From NCBI RefSeq assembly GCF_001541315.1, contig NZ_LMVK01000045.1:186001-250000 (forward strand): a stretch of DNA of 64,000 nt. The letters run 5' to 3'. Below the pieces are notes generated by a model. The model worked only from the letters and a program-made list of their open reading frames with translations. It was not told where the DNA came from and searched no databases. The DNA comes from Agrobacterium tumefaciens str. B6 (GTDB lineage Bacteria > Pseudomonadota > Alphaproteobacteria > Rhizobiales > Rhizobiaceae). Both the position numbers and the translations under genes were made by a program. Shown here piece by piece: positions 8,261-17,961 of this stretch. Within the stretch, counting starts at the first letter, position 1. Every line of letters begins with the position of its first letter.

Positions 8261-8309
8261 CGGCTTCAAGGCAGGCGGCTATTTCCCTTTTTGTTTTGAG
8301 GAGATACCC

Positions 8310-9323
8310 GTGCGCCGTCGTCTTTTCCTGAATTCCCTTGTTGCCGCTTCGCTGTTCCTGCCCGGTCTTGCCGCCGCGCATGACAAGCAAGAATTGACAG
8401 TCTATACCTATGAGAGCTTCGTTTCCGAATGGGGTCCCGGTCCCAAGGTAAAAGAAGCTTTCGAGAAGGTCTGCGGTTGCACGGTCAATTTCGTCGGTGT
8501 TGCGGATGGTGTGGCGCTTCTTAACCGTCTGAAGCTTGAAGGCGCAGGGTCCAGGGCGGATGTGGTCGTTGGTCTCGACACCAATCTTGTTGCCGAGGCG
8601 AAACAGACCGGTCTTTTTGATGTCAGCGGCGTCGATGCGTCGGCCGCCAAGGTGCCGGGCGGTTACAGGGACGATGTTTTCGTGCCTTACGACTACGGGC
8701 ATTTTGCCGTCATCTATGACACGCAGACGGTGAAGAACCCACCGGCGAGCCTGAAAGAGCTGGTGGAAGGCGACCCCTCGCAGAAGATCGCCATTCAGGA
8801 CCCGCGCACCTCCACGCCGGGGCTCGGCCTGCTGTTGTGGGTAAAATCGGTCTACGGTGACAAGGCCCCGGAAGCATGGGCAAAGCTCAGGAAGCGCATT
8901 CTCACCGTCACGCCGGGCTGGTCGGAATCCTACGGCCTTTTCACCAAGGGGGAGGTGCCGATGGTGCTCTCCTACACCACCTCGCCCGCCTATCATATGG
9001 TCGCCGAAAAAACGGATCGTTATCAGGCCGCGGCTTTTTCCGAAGGGCATTATATCCAGATCGAAGTGTCCGGCCTTCTCAAAAACGCGCCGCACAAGGA
9101 GCTGGCAAAGCAGTTCCTCGCTTTCACGCTGACATCAGGTTTTCAGGATGCCATTCCGGAAAACAATTGGATGATGCCGGTTGCGGCAACGTCCAATCCC
9201 TTGCCGGAGGCTTTTTCCAAACTCGTGGTGCCGCAGAAGACTTTCCTGATGGATCCGGAAGAGGTGGCGAAGAACCGCAAGGCGTGGATCGATGAATGGC
9301 TCGCGGCCATGAGCATGAATTGA
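8310..9323 (+). CDS. thiB: Thiamine ABC transporter, periplasmic substrate-binding protein
   Basis: A 337-residue secreted binding protein. The N-terminus [23 protein letters not shown] is a signal peptide cleaved after AAA or AHA. The mature start [17 protein letters not shown] and later SYTTSPAYH and PENNWMMPV are typical of ThiB. It captures thiamine and TPP in the periplasm and delivers them to ThiPQ. The start is GTG 8310, with GAGGAG 7 bp upstream; the open frame extends back to 8193 but that part overlaps the riboswitch and is not coding. It is first in the thiBPQ operon. Confidence 0.92.
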   Translation: MRRRLFLNSLVAASLFLPGLAAAHDKQELTVYTYESFVSEWGPGPKVKEAFEKVCGCTVNFVGVADGVALLNRLKLEGAGSRADVVVGLDTNLVAEAKQTGLFDVSGVDASAAKVPGGYRDDVFVPYDYGHFAVIYDTQTVKNPPASLKELVEGDPSQKIAIQDPRTSTPGLGLLLWVKSVYGDKAPEAWAKLRKRILTVTPGWSESYGLFTKGEVPMVLSYTTSPAYHMVAEKTDRYQAAAFSEGHYIQIEVSGLLKNAPHKELAKQFLAFTLTSGFQDAIPENNWMMPVAATSNPLPEAFSKLVVPQKTFLMDPEEVAKNRKAWIDEWLAAMSMN

Positions 9324-9342
9324 GGAAGAGGCACGCCCGCAC

Positions 9343-10968
9343 ATGATGCTGCGTCGCGATTATCGGCGATCGATCATTTTCGGAACGGCGGCTTTTGCCG
9401 CCGTTTTCCTATTCATGGCGCTCGCCGTTGCGGCCCTCCTGTCTTTTGATGCGGGCGCGTCTGCTGCCGGTATCATGGATGCCTATACGCTGCGCATCCT
9501 GCGTTTCACGCTTTATCAGGCAACGCTTTCCACCCTTCTTTCCATTGTTCTTGGCCTGCCGGTGGCGCTGGCGCTTTCCCGGCGACGCGAGTTTCCGGGA
9601 AGGATCTGGATCATCAGGCTGATGGCGGTGCCGATGGGTCTGCCTGTCATCGTTGGCGCCTTCGGCATCATCACCATCTGGGGCAGGCAGGGTGTTTTGA
9701 ATACGGCCCTCGTTTTTGCCGGTGCGGATGAACCTTTCAGCATTTACGGCCTTTCCGGCATCCTTATCGCCCATGTGTTTTTCAATCTGCCGCTTTCGGT
9801 CCGGCTGATGCTGGCCGGGCTTGAACGTATTCCAGGCGAATATTGGCGCATGGCGGCAAGCCTCGGCATGGGGCCGGTCTCGGTTTTCCGTTTTATCGAA
9901 TGGCCGGCGGTCGCGCGTCTCGTTCCCGGCATTGCCGGGCTTATCTTCATGTTGTGCGCCACCAGCTTCACGCTCGTGCTTCTTTTAGGCGGCGGGCCGG
10001 CAGCCACGACACTGGAGGTGGCGATCTATCAGGCGCTGCGGTTCGATTTCGATCCGCAGCGGGCGATTGCGCTTTCGGTTTTGCAGATTGCCCTCACCGC
10101 AATTCTGCTCGGCCTTCTCGCCTTTTTGCCGTCGCCCGAAGCGGAAATCCCTTCGCTTGGTCGTTCCCTTCGCCGTTTCGACGGCAAGGGCGTCGGCGCC
10201 CGTTTGTGGGATGGGGCGGCCATTGTCTTCGCTATTCTGCTGATCGGCCTGCCGCTTGTCGCCATAGCTGTCTCGGGTTTGAGTGCCGATCTGCCGCGTC
10301 TTCTGTCTGCGCCGATTTTTCTGCGCGCGGCGGCGACCAGCCTTGCAATCGCCGCGCTTTCCGCAGCCCTTGTCGTGCTCTGCTGCATGGCGATCATCGG
10401 CGCGCGCCAGGCGGTAGGCTCCAGACGGCAGGTGGGGCAGCCTCTGCGCTTGCTCTCCGCCATGCTTGGGGCGGGGTCTTCGTTGGTGCTCTTGGTGCCG
10501 CCTGTCGTGTTGGGAAGCGGGTGGTTCCTGTTATTGCGGGTTTTCGGTGATGTCAGCTTCTATGCTCCCGTTCTCGTGGCGCTTATCAATATGTTGATGG
10601 CTTTGCCGCTTGCCATGCGGGTGCTGGAGCCGGCCTTCACCAGTCATTTTTCACGCACCGGCCGGCTTTCCGCCAGTCTCGGGCTTCAGGGCCTCACGCG
10701 GCTGCGGTTTGCCGATCTGCCGGTTCTGTGGCGGTCGCTGGCTATGGCGTTTTCATTCGCCATGGCCCTGTCGCTCGGCGATTTAGGCGCGGTTGCCCTG
10801 TTCGGCTCGGAAAATTTCGTCACCCTGCCGTGGCTGGTCTATAGCAATATGGGCAGCTACCGCACCAATGATGCCGCCGGTTATGCCTTCCTTCTCGGCA
10901 TCGTCTGCCTGCTGCTTGCCGCAGGCGGCGTTTCACGGCAGTCCCAATCAGCAAGGGCGAGCATATGA
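9343..10968 (+). CDS. thiP: Thiamine ABC transporter, permease
   Basis: A 541-residue inner-membrane protein that is a fusion of two permease modules, the usual form of ThiP, with about 12 membrane spans. Each module has the cytoplasmic EAA-type loop that contacts the ATPase: [15 protein letters not shown] in the first half and [20 protein letters not shown] in the second. It starts 19 bp after thiB with GAGGAAGAG upstream; the second ATG at 9346 is an alternative. The last four bases overlap the thiQ start, which implies translational coupling of permease and ATPase. Confidence 0.92.
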   Translation: MMLRRDYRRSIIFGTAAFAAVFLFMALAVAALLSFDAGASAAGIMDAYTLRILRFTLYQATLSTLLSIVLGLPVALALSRRREFPGRIWIIRLMAVPMGLPVIVGAFGIITIWGRQGVLNTALVFAGADEPFSIYGLSGILIAHVFFNLPLSVRLMLAGLERIPGEYWRMAASLGMGPVSVFRFIEWPAVARLVPGIAGLIFMLCATSFTLVLLLGGGPAATTLEVAIYQALRFDFDPQRAIALSVLQIALTAILLGLLAFLPSPEAEIPSLGRSLRRFDGKGVGARLWDGAAIVFAILLIGLPLVAIAVSGLSADLPRLLSAPIFLRAAATSLAIAALSAALVVLCCMAIIGARQAVGSRRQVGQPLRLLSAMLGAGSSLVLLVPPVVLGSGWFLLLRVFGDVSFYAPVLVALINMLMALPLAMRVLEPAFTSHFSRTGRLSASLGLQGLTRLRFADLPVLWRSLAMAFSFAMALSLGDLGAVALFGSENFVTLPWLVYSNMGSYRTNDAAGYAFLLGIVCLLLAAGGVSRQSQSARASI

Positions 10969-11681
10969 CAGGCGATGATTTTGCCGTTGAACTGGACAAG
11001 GTCAGGCTACGGCTTGGAACACAGGATTTCGAACTTGATTGTTCGTTCCCTAAGGGGCAGATAACCGCCGTTGTCGGGGCATCCGGCTCGGGAAAATCCA
11101 CGCTTCTCAATCTCGTCGCCGGTTTCGAGGAACCGGATTCCGGGCGCGTGATGATCGGCGGGCAGGACATGACCGCGCTTGATCCTTCGGAAAGACCGGT
11201 CTCATCAATCTTTCAGGATAATAATCTTTTCGCCCATCTCGATATCTTCACCAATGTCGCTCTCGGTGTCAGCCCCGGGCTGAAATTGCGGGTGGAAGAC
11301 CGGCAAGAGATTGAGATGGCCCTCGTCCGTGTCGGTCTTGCGGGTTTCGACAAACGCTTGCCGGGCACGCTTTCCGGTGGAGAAAGACAGAGGGCGGCGC
11401 TGGCGCGCGCGCTGGTCAGGAAAAAACCTGTCATGTTGCTCGACGAACCTTTCGCGGCACTCGATCCGGGATTGCGAGCGGGCATGACCTCCCTGCTTCT
11501 CGACTTGCACGCCGAAACAAAAAACACGGTGATTATTGTCACCCACCATCCCGAAGACATAAAGAAGCTGGCGCAGCGGGTGGTGTTTCTTGAACGCGGC
11601 CGTGTTGTCTATACCGGTTCGACCGCAGATTTCTTCACCACACAAAATGTGAAGGCGGTCGACAGTTTTCTGAACGGGTGA
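10965..11681 (+). CDS. thiQ: Thiamine ABC transporter, ATP-binding protein
   Basis: A 238-residue ABC ATPase that powers thiamine import. It has Walker [10 protein letters not shown], the Q-loop [12 protein letters not shown], the signature [15 protein letters not shown], Walker [15 protein letters not shown] and the switch His in VTHHPED. The short C-terminus without a regulatory domain is normal for ThiQ. ATG 10965 lies in ATGA shared with the stop of thiP. It is last in the riboswitch-controlled thiBPQ operon; 241 bp without a gene follow. Confidence 0.92.
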   Translation: MTGDDFAVELDKVRLRLGTQDFELDCSFPKGQITAVVGASGSGKSTLLNLVAGFEEPDSGRVMIGGQDMTALDPSERPVSSIFQDNNLFAHLDIFTNVALGVSPGLKLRVEDRQEIEMALVRVGLAGFDKRLPGTLSGGERQRAALARALVRKKPVMLLDEPFAALDPGLRAGMTSLLLDLHAETKNTVIIVTHHPEDIKKLAQRVVFLERGRVVYTGSTADFFTTQNVKAVDSFLNG

Positions 11682-11922
11682 TCGCCTTATTTTCGACGCG
11701 TGCCGCTGGCAATCGCTTTAGATGACTTCAATGGCGCTAATTTGCACTTGCCAGTTTCAAGTTGTTGCCTGAGAAAAGATGGGAATTATTGCGTTCTTCA
11801 GGAATATTCCGGACTTGATGGATCGTTTTTACCGTTTTGGCATTCATCGCCCGTTGGGGCGAATCTGTTATTCTGGTCTGCAATTAACGGATGATCAGGA
11901 ACGTTAGGGGCAGGCATAGAGA

Positions 11923-13449
11923 ATGAGAAATAGCATGACTGCACAGTGGAGGCTCTTCTCCCGTTCAGGCCTTCGCCGTTCGGGCAGGATGGCTGCGGCC
12001 TGTTCCGTGCTGACAGCGTCTGCCGTGTTCCTGTCGTCGTGCCAGTCCCTCTTCAGCCCGGCCTACCAGTCCACCCTGCGCCCCTCGGATAATCCGCAGA
12101 CCGTGGAAGAGGTGCAGAAGAATGATCCCCGCGCCCAGATGGGTGCGCGCGAGCATCCGCGCATCGTGGCGAGTTATGGCGGCGAATATCGTGACGCCAA
12201 GACGGAAAGGCTCGTCGCCCGCATCGCCGGCGCGCTGACGGCGGTTTCGGAAAATCCGCAACAGTCCTACCGCATCACCATCCTGAACTCGCCGGCCATC
12301 AATGCCTTTGCGCTGCCGGGCGGATATCTTTACGTGACGCGTGGGCTTCTGGCGCTTGCCAACGATGCTTCGGAAGTGGCTGCCGTGCTTTCGCATGAAA
12401 TGGGCCATGTCACCGCCAACCATGGCATTGAACGCCAGCGCCGGGAAGAGGCGGAGGTGATTGCCAGCCGCGGGGTTGCCGAGGTTTTGTCGAGCGATCT
12501 CGCCGGCAAGCAGGCGCTTGCGCGCGGCAAGCTGCGGCTCGCGGCCTTTTCGCGTCAGCAGGAATTGCAGGCGGACGTGATCGGCGTGCGGATGCTGGGC
12601 GAGGCCGGTTATGACCCCTTTGCCTCGCCGCGTTTTCTGGATTCCATGGCGGCCTATGCGCGGTTTTCCTCGGCCGATCCCGAAAACGACCAGAGCCTCG
12701 ACTTCCTTTCCAGCCACCCCAACACGCCGCAGCGTATCGAACTTGCGCGCCGTCATGCCCGCGCCTTCGGCCAGGACGGCCAGGTCGGGGATCGTGGTCG
12801 CGAGTGGTTTCTGGACGGCATAGACGGCCTGCTTTATGGCGACAGCCCGCAGGAAGGGTATGTCCGGGGCCAGACATTCCTGCACGGAACGCTCGGCATT
12901 CGTTTCGATGTGCCGGAAGGTTTCGTCATCGACAACAAGGTTGAGGCCGTTCTGGCGACGGGGCCGGGCGATATGGCCATCCGCTTCGACGGCGTCGCCG
13001 ATCCGAAACAGACAAGCCTTGCCAATTATCTGACCAGCGGCTGGGTTGCCGGCCTGTTGCCGGAAACCGTCAAGGAAACCCAGATCAACGGTCTGGAGGC
13101 TGCGACGGCGCGGGCAAGCGCGGATAAATGGGATTTCGACGTGACCGTCATTCGCGTCGGCCAGCAGATATTTCGTTTCCTGACGGCCGTGCCGAAGGGC
13201 AATACCCAGCTCGATTCCATCGCCAACACATTGCGCACCAGCTTCCGCAAGATGACGCCGCAGGAAATAGCCTCGCTGAAGCCGCTCAGGGTGCGGGTGG
13301 TGACGGTGAAGCCCGGTGAAACCGTGGCGACGATGGCGGCGCGGATGATGGGAACCGACCGGAAGCTCGACATGTTCCGAATGATCAACGCCATGAGCGC
13401 CACGGCCACCATTCAGCCGGGCCAGCGGGTGAAGATCATTTCGGAATGA
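11923..13449 (+). CDS. M48-family metalloprotease lipoprotein with C-terminal LysM-like segment
   Basis: A 508-residue envelope protease. The N-terminus is a lipoprotein signal with lipobox LSSC, so the enzyme is probably anchored in a membrane facing the periplasm. The zinc site is HEMGH (158-162), with the third ligand expected at Glu214 in QELQAD. The peptidase domain resembles BepA/LoiP, proteases that survey outer-membrane protein assembly. The last 60 residues (RVVTVKPGETVATMA to IQPGQRVKI) look like a LysM domain that would bind peptidoglycan. It is preceded by a GGGGCAGG stretch and is transcribed alone, convergent with the TetR gene. Confidence 0.85.
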   Translation: MRNSMTAQWRLFSRSGLRRSGRMAAACSVLTASAVFLSSCQSLFSPAYQSTLRPSDNPQTVEEVQKNDPRAQMGAREHPRIVASYGGEYRDAKTERLVARIAGALTAVSENPQQSYRITILNSPAINAFALPGGYLYVTRGLLALANDASEVAAVLSHEMGHVTANHGIERQRREEAEVIASRGVAEVLSSDLAGKQALARGKLRLAAFSRQQELQADVIGVRMLGEAGYDPFASPRFLDSMAAYARFSSADPENDQSLDFLSSHPNTPQRIELARRHARAFGQDGQVGDRGREWFLDGIDGLLYGDSPQEGYVRGQTFLHGTLGIRFDVPEGFVIDNKVEAVLATGPGDMAIRFDGVADPKQTSLANYLTSGWVAGLLPETVKETQINGLEAATARASADKWDFDVTVIRVGQQIFRFLTAVPKGNTQLDSIANTLRTSFRKMTPQEIASLKPLRVRVVTVKPGETVATMAARMMGTDRKLDMFRMINAMSATATIQPGQRVKIISE

Positions 13450-13461
13450 GTTGATGGCCTC

Positions 13462-14103
13462 TCATTCACCGGTTGTCTGCGACAGGTAGGCGTGAACCAG
13501 TGCGATCATTTCCCGCCTGACTTTGGGCGACTGCAGCTCTCCGCGGCGGGCGGCATTGTGAATGATGCCGTCAATGGCATCCGATACGATCCGCGCTGCG
13601 GTTCCGCTTTCGACCTTTGAACCGGCTGTCATATGTGCCGCGATCGCTGCCGCATAGAGACCGAGATATTCCTGTTCGAAAGCGCTGTTGGGATCGTTCG
13701 TTCCTTGGTGGCTCGGCGCATCATCCAGAAGGACCTTGTGAAGGCCGGGATGGATGCTGTGGACCCCGATCATGCCGGTCACGAGCTCTTCAACGAATCT
13801 AGCGAGCGATTGCCGCTTTTGCGCGATGCTCTTCATGATGGAGAGACAGTCCTCGAGGTGACGATGGCGTACCGCTTCCACGATCGAAACCTTGTCCGGG
13901 AAATATTGATAGAGCGAGCCGATGCTGACGCCGGCCGTTTCGGCGACCCTGTTCGTGGTAAAACCCGCCCAGCCGTGATCGCTTAAAATGCGAGCCGCCG
14001 CATGGATGACAGCATCGACCGTTGCCCTGGAACGCTCCTGACGCGGCTCCTTGCGCATCTCGGTTTTCCGCTTTGCAATGCGAGTAGACAAGGCATCCTC
14101 CAT
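13462..14103 (-). CDS. TetR-family transcriptional regulator
   Basis: A repressor of about 213 residues. The N-terminal helix-turn-helix is clear: ARILSDHGWAGFTTNRVAETAGVSIGSLYQYFPDK, shown here in outline by FTTNRVAE and GSLYQYF. The C-terminal part (about 90-210) is the variable ligand-binding and dimer domain, of the AefR-like type. ATG 14103 is used; an ATG at 14058 (MRKEPRQERSR) has a better-placed GGAA and may be the true start. It is divergent from the DinB-family gene 52 bp away, so that gene is the likely target along with itself. The inducer is unknown. Confidence 0.82.
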   Translation of the reverse strand: MEDALSTRIAKRKTEMRKEPRQERSRATVDAVIHAAARILSDHGWAGFTTNRVAETAGVSIGSLYQYFPDKVSIVEAVRHRHLEDCLSIMKSIAQKRQSLARFVEELVTGMIGVHSIHPGLHKVLLDDAPSHQGTNDPNSAFEQEYLGLYAAAIAAHMTAGSKVESGTAARIVSDAIDGIIHNAARRGELQSPKVRREMIALVHAYLSQTTGE

Positions 14104-14155
14104 GACGAAAATATAAACATAGTGCTCACATTTTTCAGATGTAAAGGATATTGTC

Positions 14156-14662
14156 ATGAGGGATTTGCTCAGGAGCCTGCTCGGCTATCACGCATGGGCG
14201 AACAGGGACTTGTTCGAGAAGCTGCAACAACTCGATCCCGTCCAGAACGCATCCGAGCGGCAAATGGCAATTCGGCTGATCAATCATTATTACGTGGTCG
14301 CAAGGATTTTTTCGGGCCATCTCACCGGAGCGGCGCACGGTTTTCTCTCCGACAATACCGAGGCAACGCCGCAGCTGGATGATCTTGCGAAGGATGTCGC
14401 TGCTCTGGATGGCTGGTATCTCGACTACATCGGGAAAACATCACCGGCATCGCTTGGCGAATTTGTCGCCTTCACCTTTACGGATGGTGACAAAGGTTAC
14501 ATGTCCCGTGCCGAGATGATCTCGCATATGGTCCTGCATGCCGGCATTCACAGAGGGGAGGTCGCGCGTATTCTGAGCCAGCTCTCCATCACGCCGCCCT
14601 GGGATACTTTTGCTGTGTTTCTGCACGGCACGCAGCCGCAACGGCGTTTGCAGGGGGCATAA
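14156..14662 (+). CDS. DinB-family (DUF1993/YfiT-type) putative metal-dependent protein
   Basis: A 168-residue four-helix-bundle protein. MRDLLRSLLGYHAWANRDLF is the family N-terminus. The three His ligands expected of the DinB fold are in LINHYY and in MVLHAGIHRGEV. Members include thiol-S-transferases and mycothiol or bacillithiol-dependent enzymes; in Proteobacteria the substrate is usually unknown. AAGGA lies 8 bp before ATG 14156. The divergent TetR gene probably controls it, which fits a detoxification role, but that is inference. A strong hairpin terminator follows 4 bp after the stop. Confidence 0.82.
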   Translation: MRDLLRSLLGYHAWANRDLFEKLQQLDPVQNASERQMAIRLINHYYVVARIFSGHLTGAAHGFLSDNTEATPQLDDLAKDVAALDGWYLDYIGKTSPASLGEFVAFTFTDGDKGYMSRAEMISHMVLHAGIHRGEVARILSQLSITPPWDTFAVFLHGTQPQRRLQGA

Positions 14663-14665
14663 TAA

Positions 14666-14700
14666 AAAGCCACCCGCCCCTGTGTGGGACGGGTGGCTTT
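14666..14700. terminator. Bidirectional terminator between the DinB gene and leuC
   Basis: AAAGCCACCCG (14666-14676) pairs perfectly with CGGGTGGCTTT (14690-14700), with a CCC/GGG extension inside. The A-rich left side and T-rich right side let it act for both convergent genes. Confidence 0.85.
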
Positions 14701-14723
14701 CCTGAAACGATGGTGTCAGGAAC

Positions 14724-16133
14724 CTATTGCCACTCGCGCACGTCGACGAAATGACCGGCGATCGCCGCCGCTGCTGCCATGGCAGGGGAGACGAGGTGGG
14801 TGCGGCTCTTATAGCCCTGGCGGCCCTCGAAATTGCGGTTTGAGGTCGAGGCACAGCGTTCGCCGGGCTTCAGGCGGTCGTCATTCATGGCAAGGCACAT
14901 GGAACATCCCGGTTCGCGCCATTCGAAACCGGCTTCGAGGAAAATCTTGTCGAGACCTTCCTTTTCCGCCTGTTCCTTCACAAGACCGGAGCCGGGTACG
15001 ATCATTGCCGAGACCGTGGGGGCGACCTTGCGGCCGTCGACGATTTTCGCCGCCGCGCGCAAATCTTCGATGCGGCCATTGGTGCATGAGCCGATGAAGA
15101 CGCGGTCGATGGCGATATCGGTGATGCGCGTTCCGGGCTTCAGGCCCATGTATTCCAGCGCACGCCATTTGGAGGTACGCTTGTTTTCTTCCTCGATATC
15201 ATCCGGATTGGGAACGATCCCTTCAACGGAGGTCACGTCTTCCGGCGACGAGCCCCAGGAGACGATCGGCGGCAGATTGGCCGCGTTCAGTACCACGACC
15301 TTGTCGTAATGTGCGCCTTCGTCGGACTTCAACGTTTTCCAATAGGCGATGGCCTGTTCCAGCGTTTCGCCCTTCGGCGAGCGCGGCTTGTCTTTGATGT
15401 AATCAAAGGTGGTTTCGTCAGGTGCAATAAGACCTGCGCGGGCTCCGCCCTCGATGGTCATGTTGCAGACCGTCATGCGGCCTTCCATGGAGAGCGAACG
15501 GATCGCCTCGCCGGCAAATTCGATCACGTGACCGGTACCGCCAGCCGTGCCGATCTCGCCGATAATGGCGAGGATGATGTCCTTGGCGGTAACACCATCC
15601 GGGATTTTGCCGTCGACACGCACCAGCATGTTCTTGGCCTTTTTCTGGATCAGCGTCTGGGTCGCCAGAACGTGCTCCACTTCCGAGGTGCCGATGCCAT
15701 GCGCCAGTGCGCCAAAGGCGCCGTGGGTCGAGGTATGACTGTCGCCGCAGACGATCGTCATGCCCGGCAGGGTGAAACCCTGTTCGGGGCCGACGATGTG
15801 AACGATGCCCTGGCGCTTGTCGCGCTCGGAATAATATTCGACGCCGAAATCCCTAGCGTTCTGCGCGAGCGCTTCTACCTGAATGCGGCTTTCTTCGTTC
15901 TTGATACCTTCCAGCCGGTCGGCCGTGGTTGGAACGTTATGGTCGACGACGGCCAGCGTGCGGGCAGGTGAATGCACGGGGCGACCGGCTATGCGCAGGC
16001 CTTCGAAGGCCTGCGGGCTCGTCACCTCATGGACGAGGTGACGGTCGATGTAGAGAAGACAGGTTCCGTCGGGATCACGATTGACGACGTGGTCGTCCCA
16101 GATTTTGTCATACAGGGTGCGGGGTGCGCTCAT
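14724..16133 (-). CDS. leuC: 3-isopropylmalate dehydratase large subunit
   Basis: A 469-residue aconitase-family enzyme of leucine biosynthesis; with LeuD it isomerises 2-isopropylmalate to 3-isopropylmalate. The [4Fe-4S] ligands are in [13 protein letters not shown] and [28 protein letters not shown] and NRNFEGRQG are further family signatures. ATG 16133 ([10 protein letters not shown]) with AAGG 10 bp upstream gives the normal length; the ATG six codons earlier lacks a ribosome site. leuD and leuB are not in this window, so the leucine genes are dispersed here, as is usual in rhizobia. Confidence 0.95.
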   Translation of the reverse strand: MSAPRTLYDKIWDDHVVNRDPDGTCLLYIDRHLVHEVTSPQAFEGLRIAGRPVHSPARTLAVVDHNVPTTADRLEGIKNEESRIQVEALAQNARDFGVEYYSERDKRQGIVHIVGPEQGFTLPGMTIVCGDSHTSTHGAFGALAHGIGTSEVEHVLATQTLIQKKAKNMLVRVDGKIPDGVTAKDIILAIIGEIGTAGGTGHVIEFAGEAIRSLSMEGRMTVCNMTIEGGARAGLIAPDETTFDYIKDKPRSPKGETLEQAIAYWKTLKSDEGAHYDKVVVLNAANLPPIVSWGSSPEDVTSVEGIVPNPDDIEEENKRTSKWRALEYMGLKPGTRITDIAIDRVFIGSCTNGRIEDLRAAAKIVDGRKVAPTVSAMIVPGSGLVKEQAEKEGLDKIFLEAGFEWREPGCSMCLAMNDDRLKPGERCASTSNRNFEGRQGYKSRTHLVSPAMAAAAAIAGHFVDVREWQ

Positions 16134-16559
16134 GGCTCTGTGCCTTGTCATATAAAAGGGTAATGAGGGTTCAGTAAGGCGGTGGACAGCGTGCTGCTGT
16201 CAGGCGAGCCTAAGTCGGCTGGTGAGCGCCCCGGAAACGCGCGCAAAGAACCGTGCCGGCAGACGCTTGTGGTCCTGCAGCACATAAACATTCTGCGCGA
16301 GACATCCGAATTTAGATCCCATGGCAGCGTTCATAGCAGATCGCCGGTTTTACGGCAATATGAATGCGTACAGCCTTGAACGCGACGGCTCGGCATTTTC
16401 TATATGCACTGCATCATGGCCGAAGCCCCTGACGGGCCTGCCTTCTAGTTGTCGCCGCTGGTTATGATGCAGTGCAACTTGCGTATTTTGCAATGCACAT
16501 ATAGATGGGTTCCCTTATCATTTGCATTTCGACGAGCAATCGAAGGGAGGGAAAAGCAT
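16134..16559. other. 426-bp gene-free region between leuC and the MFS gene
   Basis: This region separates the divergent leuC and MFS genes. The half next to leuC (16134-16390) shows no convincing frame, terminator or repeat. The half next to the MFS gene (16400-16500) holds the three TGCANTGCA elements described separately and a TATAGA (16500-16505) that could be a -10 box. A GGGAGG at 16545-16550 serves the MFS start. Confidence 0.6.
16405..16497. promoter_or_regulatory. Three TGCANTGCA palindromes, putative operator array of the MFS gene
   Basis: TGCACTGCA (16405-16413), TGCAGTGCA (16468-16476) and TGCAATGCA (16489-16497) are copies of one 9-bp palindrome. The centres are 63 and 21 bp apart, whole multiples of the 10.5-bp helical turn, so all three face the same side of the DNA. 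The first two also form a 13-bp inverted repeat (TGCACTGCATCAT / ATGATGCAGTGCA). The third lies just before a TATAGA. A dimeric repressor binding cooperatively or by looping is the natural reading; no regulator gene is adjacent. Confidence 0.55.
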
Positions 16560-17837
16560 ATGGTATCCGAAAAAGCCCTTATCTCGAAGATCACTTGGCG
16601 GCTGATGCCGTTTCTTGGCCTTCTTTATCTCATCGCCTATATCGACCGCCAGAATGTCAGCTATGCCAAGCTGCAGATGGTTGATGCGCTGAGCCTCAGC
16701 GAATATGCCTACGGCCTTGGCGCTTCGCTGTTCTTCATCGGCTATTTCCTCTTCGAGGTGCCGAGCAACCTTTTCCTCAACCGTTTCGGCGCCAGCAAAT
16801 GGTTCGCCCGCATTCTGGTTTCCTGGGGCGCCGTCACCATCGCGCTTGCCTATACGCAGAACGCCACGATGTTCTACATCCTGCGCTTCCTGCTCGGGCT
16901 CTGCGAGGCGGGTTTCTTCCCCGGCGTTTTGTTCCTGATGACGCTCTGGTTCCCGCGCGATTATCGTGGCCGCATGATCGGCCTGTTCATGATCTTCAGC
17001 GCGCTTGCCAATGCTATCGGCGCGCCGCTTGGCGGCATGCTGCTCGATCTGGATGGTTTCCTCGGTTATGCCGGTTGGGAATGGGTATTCCTCGCCACGG
17101 GTATTCCGGCCGTCATCGCCGGTATCGCCACCTTCTTTTATCTTGATGATACGCCGGAAAAGGCGAAGTTTCTGACGCAGGATGAGAAAACCTGGCTGAA
17201 GAACCGCTTGGCCGAAGAGAACAAGGGCATGGAAGAGCATGCGGAGGACGGCTTCAAGGCGCTGGTCAATCCGCGCGTTCTGTTCATGGCGCTTTGCTAT
17301 GTCGGCTTTCCGCTGGCCGCCTATGGTCTCAGCTACTGGCTTCCGACGATCGTGAAGAGCTTCGGCGTTTCCAACACCGCTAACGGCTTCATCAACATCA
17401 TCCCCTGGGTGATCGTCGCCGTTGCCCTGTTCGTCGTGCCTTTGGCAGCCGACAAGGCAAAGAACAAGACGCCCTATATCGTCGGCCCTGCCTTCATCGG
17501 TGCGTTTTGCCTGTTGATGTCGGCATTGCTCAGTGATCCGGTCCTGCAGTTCGCTTTCCTCTGCATCGCCGCCGCAGGCATCTTTGCCGGCCAGCCGGTA
17601 TTCTGGAGCCTGCCCGGCCGCTTCCTCAAGGGAGCAGGTGCGGCTGCCGGTATCGCTGCGATCAATTCCGTCGGCAATCTGGGTGGCTTCGTGGCGCAGA
17701 ATGTGGTGCCCTGGATCAAGGATCAGACCGGCAGCACCATTGCGCCGATGTTCTTCCTTGCTTTCTGCCTGGCGCTTGCCGGGGTGCTTGTCATCGTCGC
17801 AACGCGCAGAATGGGCAATCAGGTCGGGGCCGCCTGA
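16560..17837 (+). CDS. MFS transporter of the anion:cation symporter type (tartrate/phthalate-permease-like)
   Basis: A 425-residue inner-membrane permease with 12 predicted spans and a cytoplasmic loop around residues 190-230 (DDTPEKAKFLTQDEKTWL). The motifs LLYLIAYIDRQNVSYAKLQM at the N-terminus and GLCEAGFFPGVLF are typical of the ACS family, which imports organic anions such as tartrate, phthalate or hydroxyphenylacetate. The substrate cannot be told. GGGAGG lies 9 bp before ATG 16560; the upstream open frame crosses the operator array and is not coding. No catabolic genes are next to it, so it stands as an isolated, probably regulated, uptake gene. Confidence 0.85.
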   Translation: MVSEKALISKITWRLMPFLGLLYLIAYIDRQNVSYAKLQMVDALSLSEYAYGLGASLFFIGYFLFEVPSNLFLNRFGASKWFARILVSWGAVTIALAYTQNATMFYILRFLLGLCEAGFFPGVLFLMTLWFPRDYRGRMIGLFMIFSALANAIGAPLGGMLLDLDGFLGYAGWEWVFLATGIPAVIAGIATFFYLDDTPEKAKFLTQDEKTWLKNRLAEENKGMEEHAEDGFKALVNPRVLFMALCYVGFPLAAYGLSYWLPTIVKSFGVSNTANGFINIIPWVIVAVALFVVPLAADKAKNKTPYIVGPAFIGAFCLLMSALLSDPVLQFAFLCIAAAGIFAGQPVFWSLPGRFLKGAGAAAGIAAINSVGNLGGFVAQNVVPWIKDQTGSTIAPMFFLAFCLALAGVLVIVATRRMGNQVGAA

Positions 17838-17890
17838 CTTTGGAAGATCGCGACAGCTGACACGATTGCCGACCGTCGCACCTGTAAAAA

Positions 17891-17920
17891 ATCGTGGCCC
17901 GGATGTTTCCGGGCCACGAT
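17891..17920 (-). terminator. Terminator of the RTX gene, between convergent genes
   Basis: A perfect 12-bp stem, ATCGTGGCCCGG (17891-17902) with CCGGGCCACGAT (17909-17920), and a 6-nt loop. On the minus strand it is followed by TTTTTT (17891-17886), the proper side for the RTX gene. A weaker T-run on the plus side may help the MFS gene. Confidence 0.85.
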
Positions 17921-17942
17921 CATTTTAAGCGGCAAATAATGA

Positions 17943-17961
17943 AATTCTCTTCGAGAGAATT
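17943..17961. repeat. Small hairpin across the RTX stop codon
   Basis: AATTCTCT-TCG-AGAGAATT is a perfect 8-bp stem with a 3-nt loop whose right arm shares two bases with the stop codon (17960-17962). It lies 22 bp before the main terminator; it may stabilise the 3' end of the message. Confidence 0.55.

Noticed and set aside
14122..14129. GTG-CT-CAC as an operator of the TetR protein
   Set aside because: Only three bases per arm are symmetric, far less than a TetR-type site needs.
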